Shown one piece after another: positions 23,706 to 36,900 of a DNA stretch of 64,000 nt. Made by a program: the position numbers and the translations under genes. The notes below the pieces were generated by a model. It saw only the letters and a list, made by a program, of their open reading frames with translations, searched no databases and was not told the origin of the DNA. Origin of the DNA: Elysia chlorotica (lineage: Eukaryota; Mollusca; Gastropoda; Plakobranchidae); contig RQTK01000795.1 in NCBI GenBank assembly GCA_003991915.1, forward strand, positions 22,309-86,308, given 5' to 3'. The first letter of the stretch is position 1. Every line of letters begins with the position of its first letter.

Positions 23706-26700
23706 AGAACAGAGAAGGGGGGGGGGGGAGGAGGGAAAGAGAGAGAAAGAGATTATTCTTTAAATTAAATTTTGTTGGGATTTATTTCATTGTTAATGAT
23801 CTTGCTGGGTACTCTAATCCAACACAAATTTCCCTTGTGGAGCAATGACCTTAATTTATCAGATACCTCAGATAATTTTCAAAAGCTACAAAATTTATGA
23901 AACTATGCATTTAGATCTAGTCAGGTACATAAATAGTGAATCATGATTTGATTTAGTGCATATTTAAACTACAAAATTCCAAAGAAAAAAGACCTGAAAC
24001 CTTCAAGAATTTTTTTGATATACCTATTTTACTCACTTTTATTCAGTTTGTATATGTCATTTTACTTTTTTTTCGCAAGCGTATTATACTGATCAAATTT
24101 ATGGGGCAGGAACATACTGCTTATATTTTGTTCTTTAAAAATTCACTGTTATTTTTCAAAATCCTCAGGCTTATGGCATTGTGTGGAAGGCCATTGATCG
24201 TAGGTCTGGTGAGGTTGTTGCCGTCAAAAAAATATTTGATGCTTTTCGAAATCAAACAGACGCTCAGGTATTAATAAGATTTTCTAGATAATTTTTGCAT
24301 TTTGTTAAATTAATGCAGTGTGTCCCTACATTTTGAAAAAATATTTATATATATATATTATATATATATATTGACTTATTGAAGCTTTAATTCAATTAAA
24401 GTAATTTTTCCCCACTTGCTAGGCTGCCGTCTGTATAATGAGACTGGCCAAGTCCTGTTATCCAACTGTAGGGTCCTATCCCTGTAGATGATCTTTCTTG
24501 GTACTGATAAGATTTTAAACTAGGAGACAGCTTCACTTTTACTCACCAAAAAAGATAACATAATTCTATGAGTACATTCAACTCACGATATGATAATTGT
24601 GGTCTGATTTTTATTCATCAATTTGACAAAAATGTCAACTTTATCGTGAGTTTATGTTTTCTTGAACATCTTGTTACATGCTGCTCCATTATGTTAGTGA
24701 GAGGATTTTACTAGAATGATACCTTGTTATTTTGCTTTTGAAAGCTTTAAGTTTTTATTTGGAATTTCTTTCAGAGAACTTTCAGGGAAATTATGTTTCT
24801 GCAAGAATTTGGGGATCACCCGAATGTCATAAAACTACATAATGTGATAAAAGCTGAAAATGACAAGGATATTTACTTGGTCTTTGAATTTATGGGTATG
24901 TTCTAAAATTTGTTTTTCTTTTCCTGTGTATGAAGTTTTGCAAGTTATTGCTAGACATAACATATTTTTTTCTCATGACTTTTTTTTATTAAAGTTTCTA
25001 ATATTGACCAATTATTATAACTGAACTAACAGCAATCATTTGAACCTCAGTTTATCAGCGCAAGCCACTCCAATTCATGGTCTATTAACGACCCATTTTC
25101 CATGGCTCCAAATATATATGTCTGAAGTCATATCTTTTTTTTTAATATGATTACAAATGTGGTAACTACCTTTCACTTTGAAATTGAACAAAGCAGGCCA
25201 AGGTCCTTCTATGAATATGAAATTTTCAAATGTCAGATTTGGTGTGTTAATGCAAAAATATTAAAATAAAGTCTAGGTAAACAAGAAAGAAAATATTTTG
25301 TACTTTTTTTTCACAGAGACTGATCTTCACAATGTCATTAAAAGAGGAAATATATTGAAAGATGTTCACAAGAGATATATCATGTATCAGCTTTTCAAGT
25401 CCACCAAGTACTTGCATAGTGGAAATGTCATTCATAGAGATCTGAAAGTAAGCATTTAGGAAAGGCTTAAAATTAAAGTGAGGGTTGAATTTATAAATTA
25501 ATCCTTATTAGTGCTGTGAGATGCACTTACCAGGTGTCAGGAAGTAGCTTGAATAATCAAATATTGCTTTTTCATTTTAGTCCACTGACAGACAATTCTT
25601 AAGAGCAGAATGTCATGAGATTAGAAATACTTAAAAGTTACACAAGAGCATTTTCATTGTGTAAAATCGAGTAGCGTTTTTCTTAACAAAAAATTAAAAC
25701 AAAACGATCTTGATTGAAATTTGTCAAAAAAACACACTACAAATTATAAATTCACTAATTCATAATTTACAGTTGATTGAGCTACAGTCCCTGCAAATTT
25801 TAAAATTATCATGTGATATTTTTCTTATCTTTCCTGTACTTCAGCCATCAAATATATTGTTGGACAGTGAGTGTGTAGTGAAACTGTGTGATTTTGGCTT
25901 AGCAAGATCATTGACGCAAATTGCTATGGATGAGGCTGGTGATCCAAACCTAACAGAGTATGTTGCAACAAGATGGTACAGAGCCCCAGAAATCCTGCTG
26001 GCATCTCACAGGTATTTTTGGATGGACAGACTATCTTGTCAACATTAAAACAACAACAAACAAAAACAGAAATCCTTTGTAGAAACGTAATAATTTAACT
26101 TAATTGATAAACTGAGAGTTAACAATACAACTCAAGAATGTCTAGATCTAAATCAGGACTTGACAGTTATCTAGATCTATAACAGGTCTTAACCCTACAA
26201 GTGTCGCTAGTATTTAGTGTGTGGTGTCGGGCTATATTTGGTAATTTATATAGGGGTCATAAATTGGACTGGGAGGCAGCAAATATTTATTATAAACCAT
26301 AAAACCTATACATTTTCTGAAAGCTGAGAGGGTCTAGAAAATTTTGAAGCGGGTTTCGGTACCATACAAGTGTTTTGTGACCTTGACCTTGGCCTTGAAA
26401 TGCCAAGGTCAGGTTTCTAGCCTAAAAAATATCTACTTTGTTATCAAATAACTTGGAAACCAACATGTTTAGCTCAAAAAGATAGGAATAAAAGTTGTAG
26501 AGAATTTATTCAGCTTTCAGAAAATGTATAGGTCTAATAGCCTCACACCAAGAGTAAACCAGCTGTAGCAGATCTACGCAACAGAACTAATGAACATAAA
26601 CGTCAAGTAGGTCCCAAGTTTTCTCTCTGACCATTGCCAACACACAAGAATACATGTAAAAAGCATGCAGAAGTGGATTGAGTACTTAGCTGGTTATTCA

Positions 26701-29700
26701 GGTCTCTTTATCAACTGGATCTACATCTAGATCTACATCTCCGTTTCTATCTACTTCTATCTCAACTGCTCTTGGAACTGAATCCCTAGGTCTAGATCTA
26801 AATCTAGATCTAGATTCTAGATCTAGATCCAACTACTGACCCCCCTGCCTTCACTGCCACTACTAGATCTAGATCTAGATAAAATAACTGAAAATATCAA
26901 AATAATCATCAATCTAACCATCTAAGACTTGTTCTCGAGTAAGTAATTTCCTTCCTGGTGGACCTGCTTCTTGTTAGTGTTTACAGTCGCTTTCAAGAGA
27001 AAATCGAGTGTCAACATCTAAACAAAGTTTGAGCTGAAAACAGCTGTTGTCTGCATTCAAAACAACACTGGAAGGAAGTGGAACTCTTCTTTATTCCTAT
27101 AAGAGTAGTTTCGATTTATTTGGCGGTGTACAGACTCTTTAGTCAGCCATAAAATAAACCCGCTTTTACGGCCGATCTAATCGGCCGAAACACCACAGCA
27201 GCGACTTTACGGCCGATTTAATCGGCCGTAAACACTACGAGGGTTAATAACAGCAAAATAACAGAGCTCAATATGGTGAGATGTTACAATAGGATCAGAG
27301 AGAAAGAGTGGAGAGATACTTAAGTATTACAACTTGAGCGGCTATTATACTTAGAGAGAGGACCATTGAGAGGCATAAAATCTAGAGATGGAGAGACAGA
27401 CAGGAAACACATTTTTACATTAAGATCTGCCAAAGAAGTGAATTTGAAAAGTAGCTAGAAGTGATTAAGGTACAGTAATATACATGAAAGAAAAGGAATA
27501 AGAGAAAGAAAACAATTGATAGAGAATTAGAAACTGGAGGATTGAAGGATGAAGAATATTGAGAGGAAGGTGGACTCTGGCGATACTATTGAGAGAAAGA
27601 GAGATCTTTGAGGTTCCCCTGAGGGTCCTTTTCAGCGAGATTTTAGTAGTTTAACGACTTGAATTTAGGATAAGATGATGTAATGTCAATCTATTTATTC
27701 ATGAAATACAGAACATTTGATATTTTTTTATGATGTCTGAACCTGCTAGATACACAAAGGGTGTGGACATGTGGAGTCTTGGCTGCATCCTTGGAGAGAT
27801 GTTGCTTGGGAAACCTTTATTTCCAGGATCCTCCACTCTCAACCAGATTGAGCGCATCATGGGTTCCATACCTACTCCATCTCGTGCTGGTAAAACATCT
27901 ACTGTCAATGCCATATCATTATTTTTGCACAGTATTTAATTTAACCAGGACTTTTTTTTCTGTCAAAATAAAGTGAAAAACCAATTATTTTGAGTCTGAC
28001 TGTCATGCCTTAATCCAACATCTTTTTGCTAACAATCCTTGATTTCAAATAACATTGAAGGTCCTCTGAGCTCTAATAAAGTGGACAGTGGTTCTATTCA
28101 GTATAACAATGAAATATTGCCACATACAAAAAAATCTTAACTGTATGATCAATTTGTAACTATTTGATTAACTAATAATTATTTCTTTGCAGATGTAGAT
28201 AGCCTGAAATCATCATAATTGATAGAATCAAATTCAATGATTGTGAAAAAATTGTTCTTAACTGATTCAGTCCCACGGTGTAAAACAACTTGCACTACAG
28301 CCCCACAGTGAACTCCCAAGACAAAGTGAAGGTGCTATAGTTTCAAGGATATTGAAGAACAGAAGGTTGCACAAGACACATAATGTTATATACCATTTTT
28401 TTCAGAAAGAAATGAGGAAGATGAATCTGTTGTTTATTTTTATGTGAATACTGTTCTATATGTGTGTTTCATTGTGTGAAGAAAATAAAAGTAAAAAAAA
28501 AATTTTTGATTACCAAATTTTTTATCAACTTACCAAATGATTCCAAAAGCTACATATACTCCAGGTAATTGAATTGCACGTAATTCAAAGCACAAGATAT
28601 AAGTCCATATGTACAGAAAGTTTTGTAAAGATCCATTTGAAACTTTTTTTTTTTATAATTTTTTTTTAGACCACAGACACACTACAAATTATAAATTCAC
28701 TAATTCATAATTTACAGTTGATTGAGCTACAGTCCCTGCAAATTTTAAAATTATCATGTGATATTTTTCTTATCTTTCCTGTACTTCAGCCATCAAATAT
28801 ATTGTTGGACAGTGAGTGTGTAGTGAAACTGTGTGATTTTGGCTTAGCAAGATCATTGACGCAAATTGCTATGGATGAGGCTGGTGATCCAAACCTAACA
28901 GAGTATGTTGCAACAAGATGGTACAGAGCCCCAGAAATCCTGCTGGCATCTCACAGGTATTTTTGGATGGACAGACTATCTTGTCAACATTAAAACAACA
29001 ACAAACAAAAACAGAAATCCTTTGTAGAAACGTAATAATTTAACTTAATTGATAAACTGAGAGTTAACAATACAACTCAAGAATGTCTAGATCTAAATCA
29101 GGACTTGACAGTTATCTATATCTATAACAGGTCTTAATAACAGCAAAATAACAGAGCTCAATATGGTGAGATGTTACAATAGGATCAGAGAGAAAGAGTG
29201 GATAGATACTTAAGTATTACAACTTGAGCGGCTATTATACTTAGAGAGAGGACCATTGAGAGGCATTAAAATCTAGAGATGGAGAGACAAACAGGAAACA
29301 TATTTTTACATTAAGATCTGCCAAAGAAGTGAATTTGAAAAGTAGCTAGAAGTGATTAAGGTACAGTAATATACATGAAAGAAAAGGAATAAGAGAAAGA
29401 AAACAATTGATAGAGAATTAGAAACTGGAGGATTGAAGGATGAAGAATATTGAGAGGAAGGTGGACTCTGGCGATACTATTGAGAGAAAGAGAGATCTTT
29501 GAGGTTCCCCTGAGGGTCCTTTTCAGCGAGATTTTAGTAGTTTAACGACTTGAATTTAGGATAAGATGATGTAATGTCAATCTATTTATTCATGAAATAC
29601 AGAACATTTGATATTTTTTTATGATGTCTGAACCTGCTAGATACACAAAGGGTGTGGACATGTGGAGTCTTGGCTGCATCCTTGGAGAGATGTTGCTTGG

Positions 29701-32700
29701 GAAACCTTTATTTCCAGGATCCTCCACTCTCAACCAGATTGAGCGCATCATGGGTTCCATACCTACTCCATCTCGTGCTGGTAAAACATCTACTGTCAAT
29801 GCCATATCATTATTTTTGCACAGTATTTAATTTAACCAGGACTTTTTTTTCTGTCAAAATGAAGTGAAAAACCAATTATTTTGAGTCTGACTGTCATGCC
29901 TTAATCCAACATCTTTTTGCTAACAATCCTTGATTTTAAATAACATTGAAGGTCCTCTGAGCTCTAATAAAGTGGACAGTGGTTCTATTCAGTATAACAA
30001 TGAAATATTGCCACATACAAAAAAATCTTAACTGTATGATCAATTTGTAACTATTTGATTAACTAATAATTATTTCTTTGCAGATGTAGATAGCCTGAAA
30101 TCATCATATGGTGCTTCAGTATTAGAAAAAGCTGCCTCAGCTGCAGGACGGTGAGCATTTATCTTTAATTTTCCCATCTCTCTGTGTTCGGAAATTCAAA
30201 CAACGAAAGAGATTTTTTTGCTTTTTTAAAAAATGTTCAATTTTTAAATATAGTTACTCTTTTCTCTTAAAATTTGATAATTAAAATGGATATAATCTGA
30301 TTGGAAAAGGAGGTGGTCAATTTTGACAGTTGTGTCCCTTTTTTTTCCTGCAATCACAGAGACAGACCTGCCTACTTGTACCAATTTGATTGATAAATAC
30401 AGATTTTCACAGTCAATCCCCATTTCCACAGAAATGTACCGATTGTTCAAACTGTGAAGATATTTAGCAGAGCAATCACAGATTTTTTTGCCATATCTGC
30501 CTCTGTTCGCCGTTGAAGCCTATTCTCTTAAATCTTAGTTTCTGAGATGTTAGAGTGGGTACTGATAGTACACCTGGTAAATCTGCCAATCTGTACACTT
30601 TGTTATTTTTGTTAACCTTTTCTATCCAAATACGCCAATATGTAAAAAAAAAAAAATTGAAAATATACAACCTTGCGGGCAACACTTTTTTTGCAAAAGA
30701 AGTCATGTATTTGAGCTACGGCTACATTTTTCCTCTCAATCATGCAGTCGAAACTAGAGTAGAATGAAAAGAGACTTGCTGTAAACAATGACGGCTAAAA
30801 TGAAACTAAAAGCCGGGAAAAAACCTACTGAGTCATGTAGTACAAAATAACCGCAGTTTCGTATTTATGGTTTGTCTTCGTATCTTGTAAAACACTGAGC
30901 CGGTGGGACCGGCTCATGGGACTGCGATGTCCGCCATTGAGCCGCTGTGAGCGGCTCGTGGGATTGAATCAGTTAAATCTTAGTTTCTGAGATGTTAGAG
31001 TGGGTACTGATAGTACACCTGGTAAATCTGCCAATCTGTACACTTTGTTATTTTTGTTAACCTTTTCTATCCAAATACGCCAATATGTAAAAAAAAAAAA
31101 ATTGAAAATATACAACCTTGCGGGCAACACTTTTTTTGCAAAAGAAGTCGAAACTAGAGTAGAATGAAAAGAGTTCCCAGGGCTTTGTTTGTGGGCAAAA
31201 GAAAATTTATAAAAGCTTTATTTATTTTATTGATAGGTGAAATTTTTTTTTTGTATGCTTGTTATACAATACTATCGAGATTGGGTTAGTCAACAACTTT
31301 ATAGATACTGATCTGTTCCAAATCATTGTTTTCTCTTGCTTTCATTCGTCCGAACCATACCGACCTTTCTATTTAGACTTTCAGTTCCAATCATTGACAC
31401 TGGCAGTCATTTCCAAGCAAGTAATAATTCTAATGAATCCTTCACGTACATGAATCTTCCGCGAGGGAAACAAGTAATGAAAATCTAGTTTATCTTTTAT
31501 TCGTCCGATTAATATCGATCTTCCAAACCTCACATCTAGTCACTGGGACCTGACGTTATTTCCTTTAAATTCTTTTGACTTACCTTGAGCATTGAGTATT
31601 TGTTTAGTTATTTCAGTCTATTAGGAATTGTTTGCTTATATGTATGAGAGTGGTGGAGAATAGAACAGGTAACAGTAACCTGGGAGTCAGCCAATAGGCA
31701 AAAGATTGAAGAGAACTTAAGAAGTTTAAAAGGATATGTGCACAGCTGGAGTATAAGTTAAACTGAGAAGTCTAATTTGCATCCTTTTTAATTGAATTGA
31801 GCATGAGAAAACATTGATATTTTATGGTAGTTCTAATTTACAACGATCCATAATACAAAAAAAAAATTTATGAAAGGCATATATGAAATGTTTTGAAGAG
31901 GTGGATGAAGAACTGTTCATTTAAAAAAAATTAAGCCTTTCCATTTGCGTATATTTCTAACACAGTGTTTTCTATCCTCGTTACCATTCACATATATTTC
32001 TCACACTGTTAATACACTTAGAAAGCATCCGTGTATATTTTCCATTTGAGAGTAGGTCACGGTAACCAAGCAATGTAGCTAGTGGTGCTCTACACAAGTA
32101 CCTGACTGAATGCTAGAAATCCAAAGCATTGGTTAAAGTTTGTTTTGCTTTTTTTTTTTTCATCAAGATTGGTTCAGTAGAAGATAGTTTATATTAAAAA
32201 AGTTCCCCTTTGCAGCAAAATGCCCAGTATTGCCTGGTTTTCTGGGAATAAATCATGATGTTAAGTAGCTGTATCATGCTTGGTAATGGAAGGGTTAATA
32301 AAGAAGTGTTTGTTTTGAATATATTGATAAACAAACATTTTGTTCTGAGACTTTTTTCTTTATTGCTTTAAATGGCAAAAATAACCACATTAAGTTCCAT
32401 GTCTAGATTATACACACTGAGCAAACTAATGAATATATAGTTTCAAGAGATTTATTTGTTATATGCAGAAAAAAGAGCCTATGTGGGTTAGAACTTTTTT
32501 CCCTTGTTTCAGACACAAAAAGACTTTTGATGAAATCCTTCCTGACTCACCAGCAGATGGTGTTGATTTGATGAAGAAACTTTTACATTTCAACCCTGAT
32601 AAAAGAATTACAGCAGATGAGGCACTCAGGCATCCTTTTGTACACAGGTTTGTTATCAAATTGAGAGTTTGCATAGTGTTAACCCCTTCACTGCTACATA

Positions 32701-33769
32701 TTATACCCTCCCCCTTTCCGTACTGTAAGGAAACAAAAATGCTATATACTTGGACCTACGGCATACATCCACAGCGAATAGTAAAGCTATGCACTGCGTA
32801 CATCCACAGCACAGTGAACGGGTGAACATATACTTCTTTTCACTCTCTTGGTGCACCTTTCCAGTGTTTTTTAAAGTATTCCAAACAATTTATGTTTGTG
32901 TCGATTGCTTTGATAATCATAAGTAATGACGATTGGGTTTTTTTGTCTGTGTCCTATCTTTGCTTTCACAGGTGATTAAATCTGTTAAAATCTTTAATCA
33001 GTTAGAAAAGTACATTTTTTAAAAGAAAGACATAGCTGTTGGGGTTTTGGCTGGTGGTGAAAGGTATTTATTCATAGGAAGAATGTTTTCTTTTGCCTTA
33101 GTCCACAATATCACCTTTCAAGTTATTGTCTCTGTAATAAAAAAGAAAAGCATTTCAATACCTGGGTATTGCAATACCTAAGTTATTTTGCCATGTTTGC
33201 TTATACATTGTCTCAATGTGACAGCAAGATGGCATATCTTACACATTAGCATTATTATCCATATATGTTTATTAGATCAGTATATATCTCATGTCAAAGT
33301 TAAAATTTAATTTCACCTTTCTATTTCTAATCAGTAAGAATCACGGATTTTTATTAATAGCACCAGTGACGTTACAGCATGGCAGAACTTGAATGTTACT
33401 GGGGAGAGAAAAGGGGGACTGGAATCTGCAGGGTCGCGCATCACTCCTGTCATAATGCACTAGGCTAGGCCTAGCGGGTCTATGCCTATGCCTATAATGT
33501 TACAAAACAATGTTACATGCATGTATCTAATCAATCACAGCTTAAAGAGGCACCTTAAAAACACTGTTGTTACAACTAGATCAAGCTGTCTATCGCTTCG
33601 GGTATTTTTTTTGTTTGTTTTTGTTTTTGTTTTGTTTTGTTTGTTTGTTTTTGGTTAATTTATATAGCAGTCAATCCAACACCTATACCTAATACAACTG
33701 ACTGCTTATGTTTTGGTGAAAGTTGCTAAGATAATAATAACAATAATAATAAAAATAATAATAATAACA

Positions 33770-33848
<79 letters not shown>

Positions 33849-33870
33849 TAATANNNNNNNNNNNNNNAAA

Positions 33871-33908
<38 letters not shown>

Positions 33909-36900
33909 GAAGAAGAAGAAGAAGAAGAAGAAGAATTATTATAACACCCTGTCTGACCCATATACACCGCAAGCTCTTGCGCTGATATGCTGTGAAGAGA
34001 GGCCGACATGTGCTATTAATAGAAATCTATGTTAAGAATAATTATAACATTTAAAATGTGTATTGGTGATTTTTTATTATTTCTGAAAATTACAGGTTTC
34101 ATAATCCTGCGGGTGAGATCAGCTTAAATTTTGATGTAGTACCTCCCCTTAGTGATGATGTTCAGTTGACGGTTGATGAGTACAGGAGTAAGCTTTATGA
34201 GGTGAAGGAAGTGCTTTGGAACTTTTATGTGATTTAAAAAAAATTCCTGTGTGGAGGATTTGCTTTTGTCCCTTTGTCTATATACACATAATTCTCTGTT
34301 TGCCAAGAGTAAAATTTCAATAAAAATGGATATTTTCAATTTAACCTTTTTGGTGCATTTTATAGTCACTTCCAGTTTTACTTGATTTTACATAGATAAT
34401 TTTAAATCAAGCAGAATTCTTACTTGTACATGTTGTTAGGGTTATGAATTATCTAACTCAAATTTTTAGATGCCTTGAAATATAATTATTGTGGTTCTTT
34501 TATAACCATTCACTTTTTTGCTATACCTTTCAAGAAGTAAAGTCACATTATAACGCTATACGCTGTGGACTGAAATAGCAATTTAAGATAATAGTTCGAT
34601 ACCTTAAAAAAAAGATATATGCATTTTTCAACATGTGATCATAGTCAATATAAAGCCATGTTTTTTGTTTGTTCATTGCATTTATTTCTATGTGGTAACT
34701 TTCCATCTCAGATGATTATTCAGAAGAAAGCAGAGCGCAGGAGAAGACGTAGAGAAGAGGCACGGAGTGCAGCATTGCAACAAGAAGATTATGTTGCTGG
34801 AGACATTCCGTCTGAGCCACCGGCTAAGGAAAATATTCATGCCTCTCCCAAAAGGCCGTCACCTAAAGCTGCACACAAGTATGGCCAGATAGGGGATCAC
34901 CCAAGCCACCACCACTCTTCTTTCTCTGGTGAGATTTATCTGATAAAAAAGTTCTTGAGCAAACAAATCTTTGGTTTTAGGTAGATAAAAAGCAAAATAT
35001 ACAAAGAGCTTACAGGAAAGTAACAATGCCTGCATTTCTCCCTGTTGTGTATATAGTGAACACACAGCTTCATCTGTGTTTGACGATTGGTTAAATCTAG
35101 CCAGCGTTAGTTGTTTTAATTATATATGAACTCATTTCGAGACCTGCCACTGATTCTGATTTAATTGGAATCATTTGGATTTTTTAAAACAAATATTTGA
35201 CTTTTTCAAATTTAATGGAAAAGAAGAGATTTCTTGAAGACTTTTTTTTTCCTCAGGTTGTTAAGGAATGGTGTGGGTAGGAGAGTAATGGTAGGATCAC
35301 CAAGAGGGAGAGAGAGGGGGGAGGGAGTGAGTGAGTGGGAGACTCGTAAGTGTAAAATATATGTCAAAGTTAAAATAGTTACAAACTGAAATGGTTTAAC
35401 ATTCTGCAAATTCAAAGTTTCAGAACTGTTAAAAACATTCAAAAATGAAAGTTTTCTTTTCTTTATGTGATCCATTTGTTATTTGTTTTTTTTGTTGTTT
35501 TTTTTTTTAGCTTTTGGACGCAGTGCAACCCATGACCACCAGCAAGCAGGCCCTAGCAGACAAAAAGCATTGTCAAGACAAAGAAGCTATGAAAACATTC
35601 AGGGATCACAAGCAGCAAATGGAGTAAGATTATTGTCACTTCATCTACTTAGTGAATTTATAATTACTACTCTACTGCCTGCTGTAAAAATAGCAGTGTC
35701 AAAGGACATCAAAACCTAAGAAATTTAATCATGGATTATTATTTTTACCTCATTTGAATACAAAACCATACATCTTGATTTTATACCTTTCATCTATGCT
35801 GCTAAACTGCACCAATATATGTGAGTTTCCACGAAATGTAACTGACTTCCAAATCTTCATCATCATAATAAATTTGAAAAGCAGTTGTGTCATAAAGGAT
35901 GTAGAGAGGAAAAATTTATACTATCATTGTTTTTCATGTATAATTAAAACATGGTCCTAATATTTACTTTATTAAAGAGAATGAAATGTGTGCAGTTGAG
36001 ACAAATTAAGGTTAGTCATGGAATTGAGGAAAAAGAGATCTGAAGACGAAATCCTTACATTTCTGAAAAAACATTTTATGTTAACTTTAACCTATTGTTA
36101 AGAGGTTTTTTTTAATAATATTTTCTATATTAGTAATACTGGCATAGTACAATTGAAAGAAAAAAAAAAGAAATGAAAAGAATAGAAGTACTATTTGCCT
36201 TTTAATATGTAAAATTTTCTCTTCGGAACTGATGGGAAATATTTGAAAAAACATTTCCAATAAAGTTAAATTATGTGATTTTTTAAATATTTATTTTTGT
36301 ATGTTTCATTGGGCAAATAACAGGCAAATCAATCACAGTTGAAATGATTTATTACAGGATGTTAAAATTTCAGATTTAGAATATTTATACAATCCAAACA
36401 CTCAGTTGCACCAAAAATAAAATGAAAAAGAATATTTTGTGTTATCACCCAGCATTGCACTTTTTCTTATTTTCAATTTAGCTTACTGTGTGTTTTTACA
36501 ATTTCATACTAAATCATATATAGTTTTGAACAGCGAAATAATTTACGGTTAAAAAGCATCAAGTACTCATGCAGAGGTTGATTGAACCATCTCCAGATAT
36601 TTTACCTTTCACTTTTTATGTTTACTCCTTCACGGTGCTCCAAGAGCGGCATTTTAGTTGAGCTAGGATGAGGGTGTGTACGGCTGATATCGTCTTATCT
36701 TAATGGGGGTCACAAGAAGGTCACTTCAATTCTCCGTTACTCTGCATCGCTAAGATTTTTTTAATGAATGTAGTGCCCTCATAATTAGTGGTCTAGATTA
36801 GTGAGTATTAATAATGCGCTATCTTAATAATGTCACAGGAAAAGCAAAAAACGAAACCCCCTTTAAATAAAAAAAAGTTTGTTTAAGTTTAATTGTTTAA

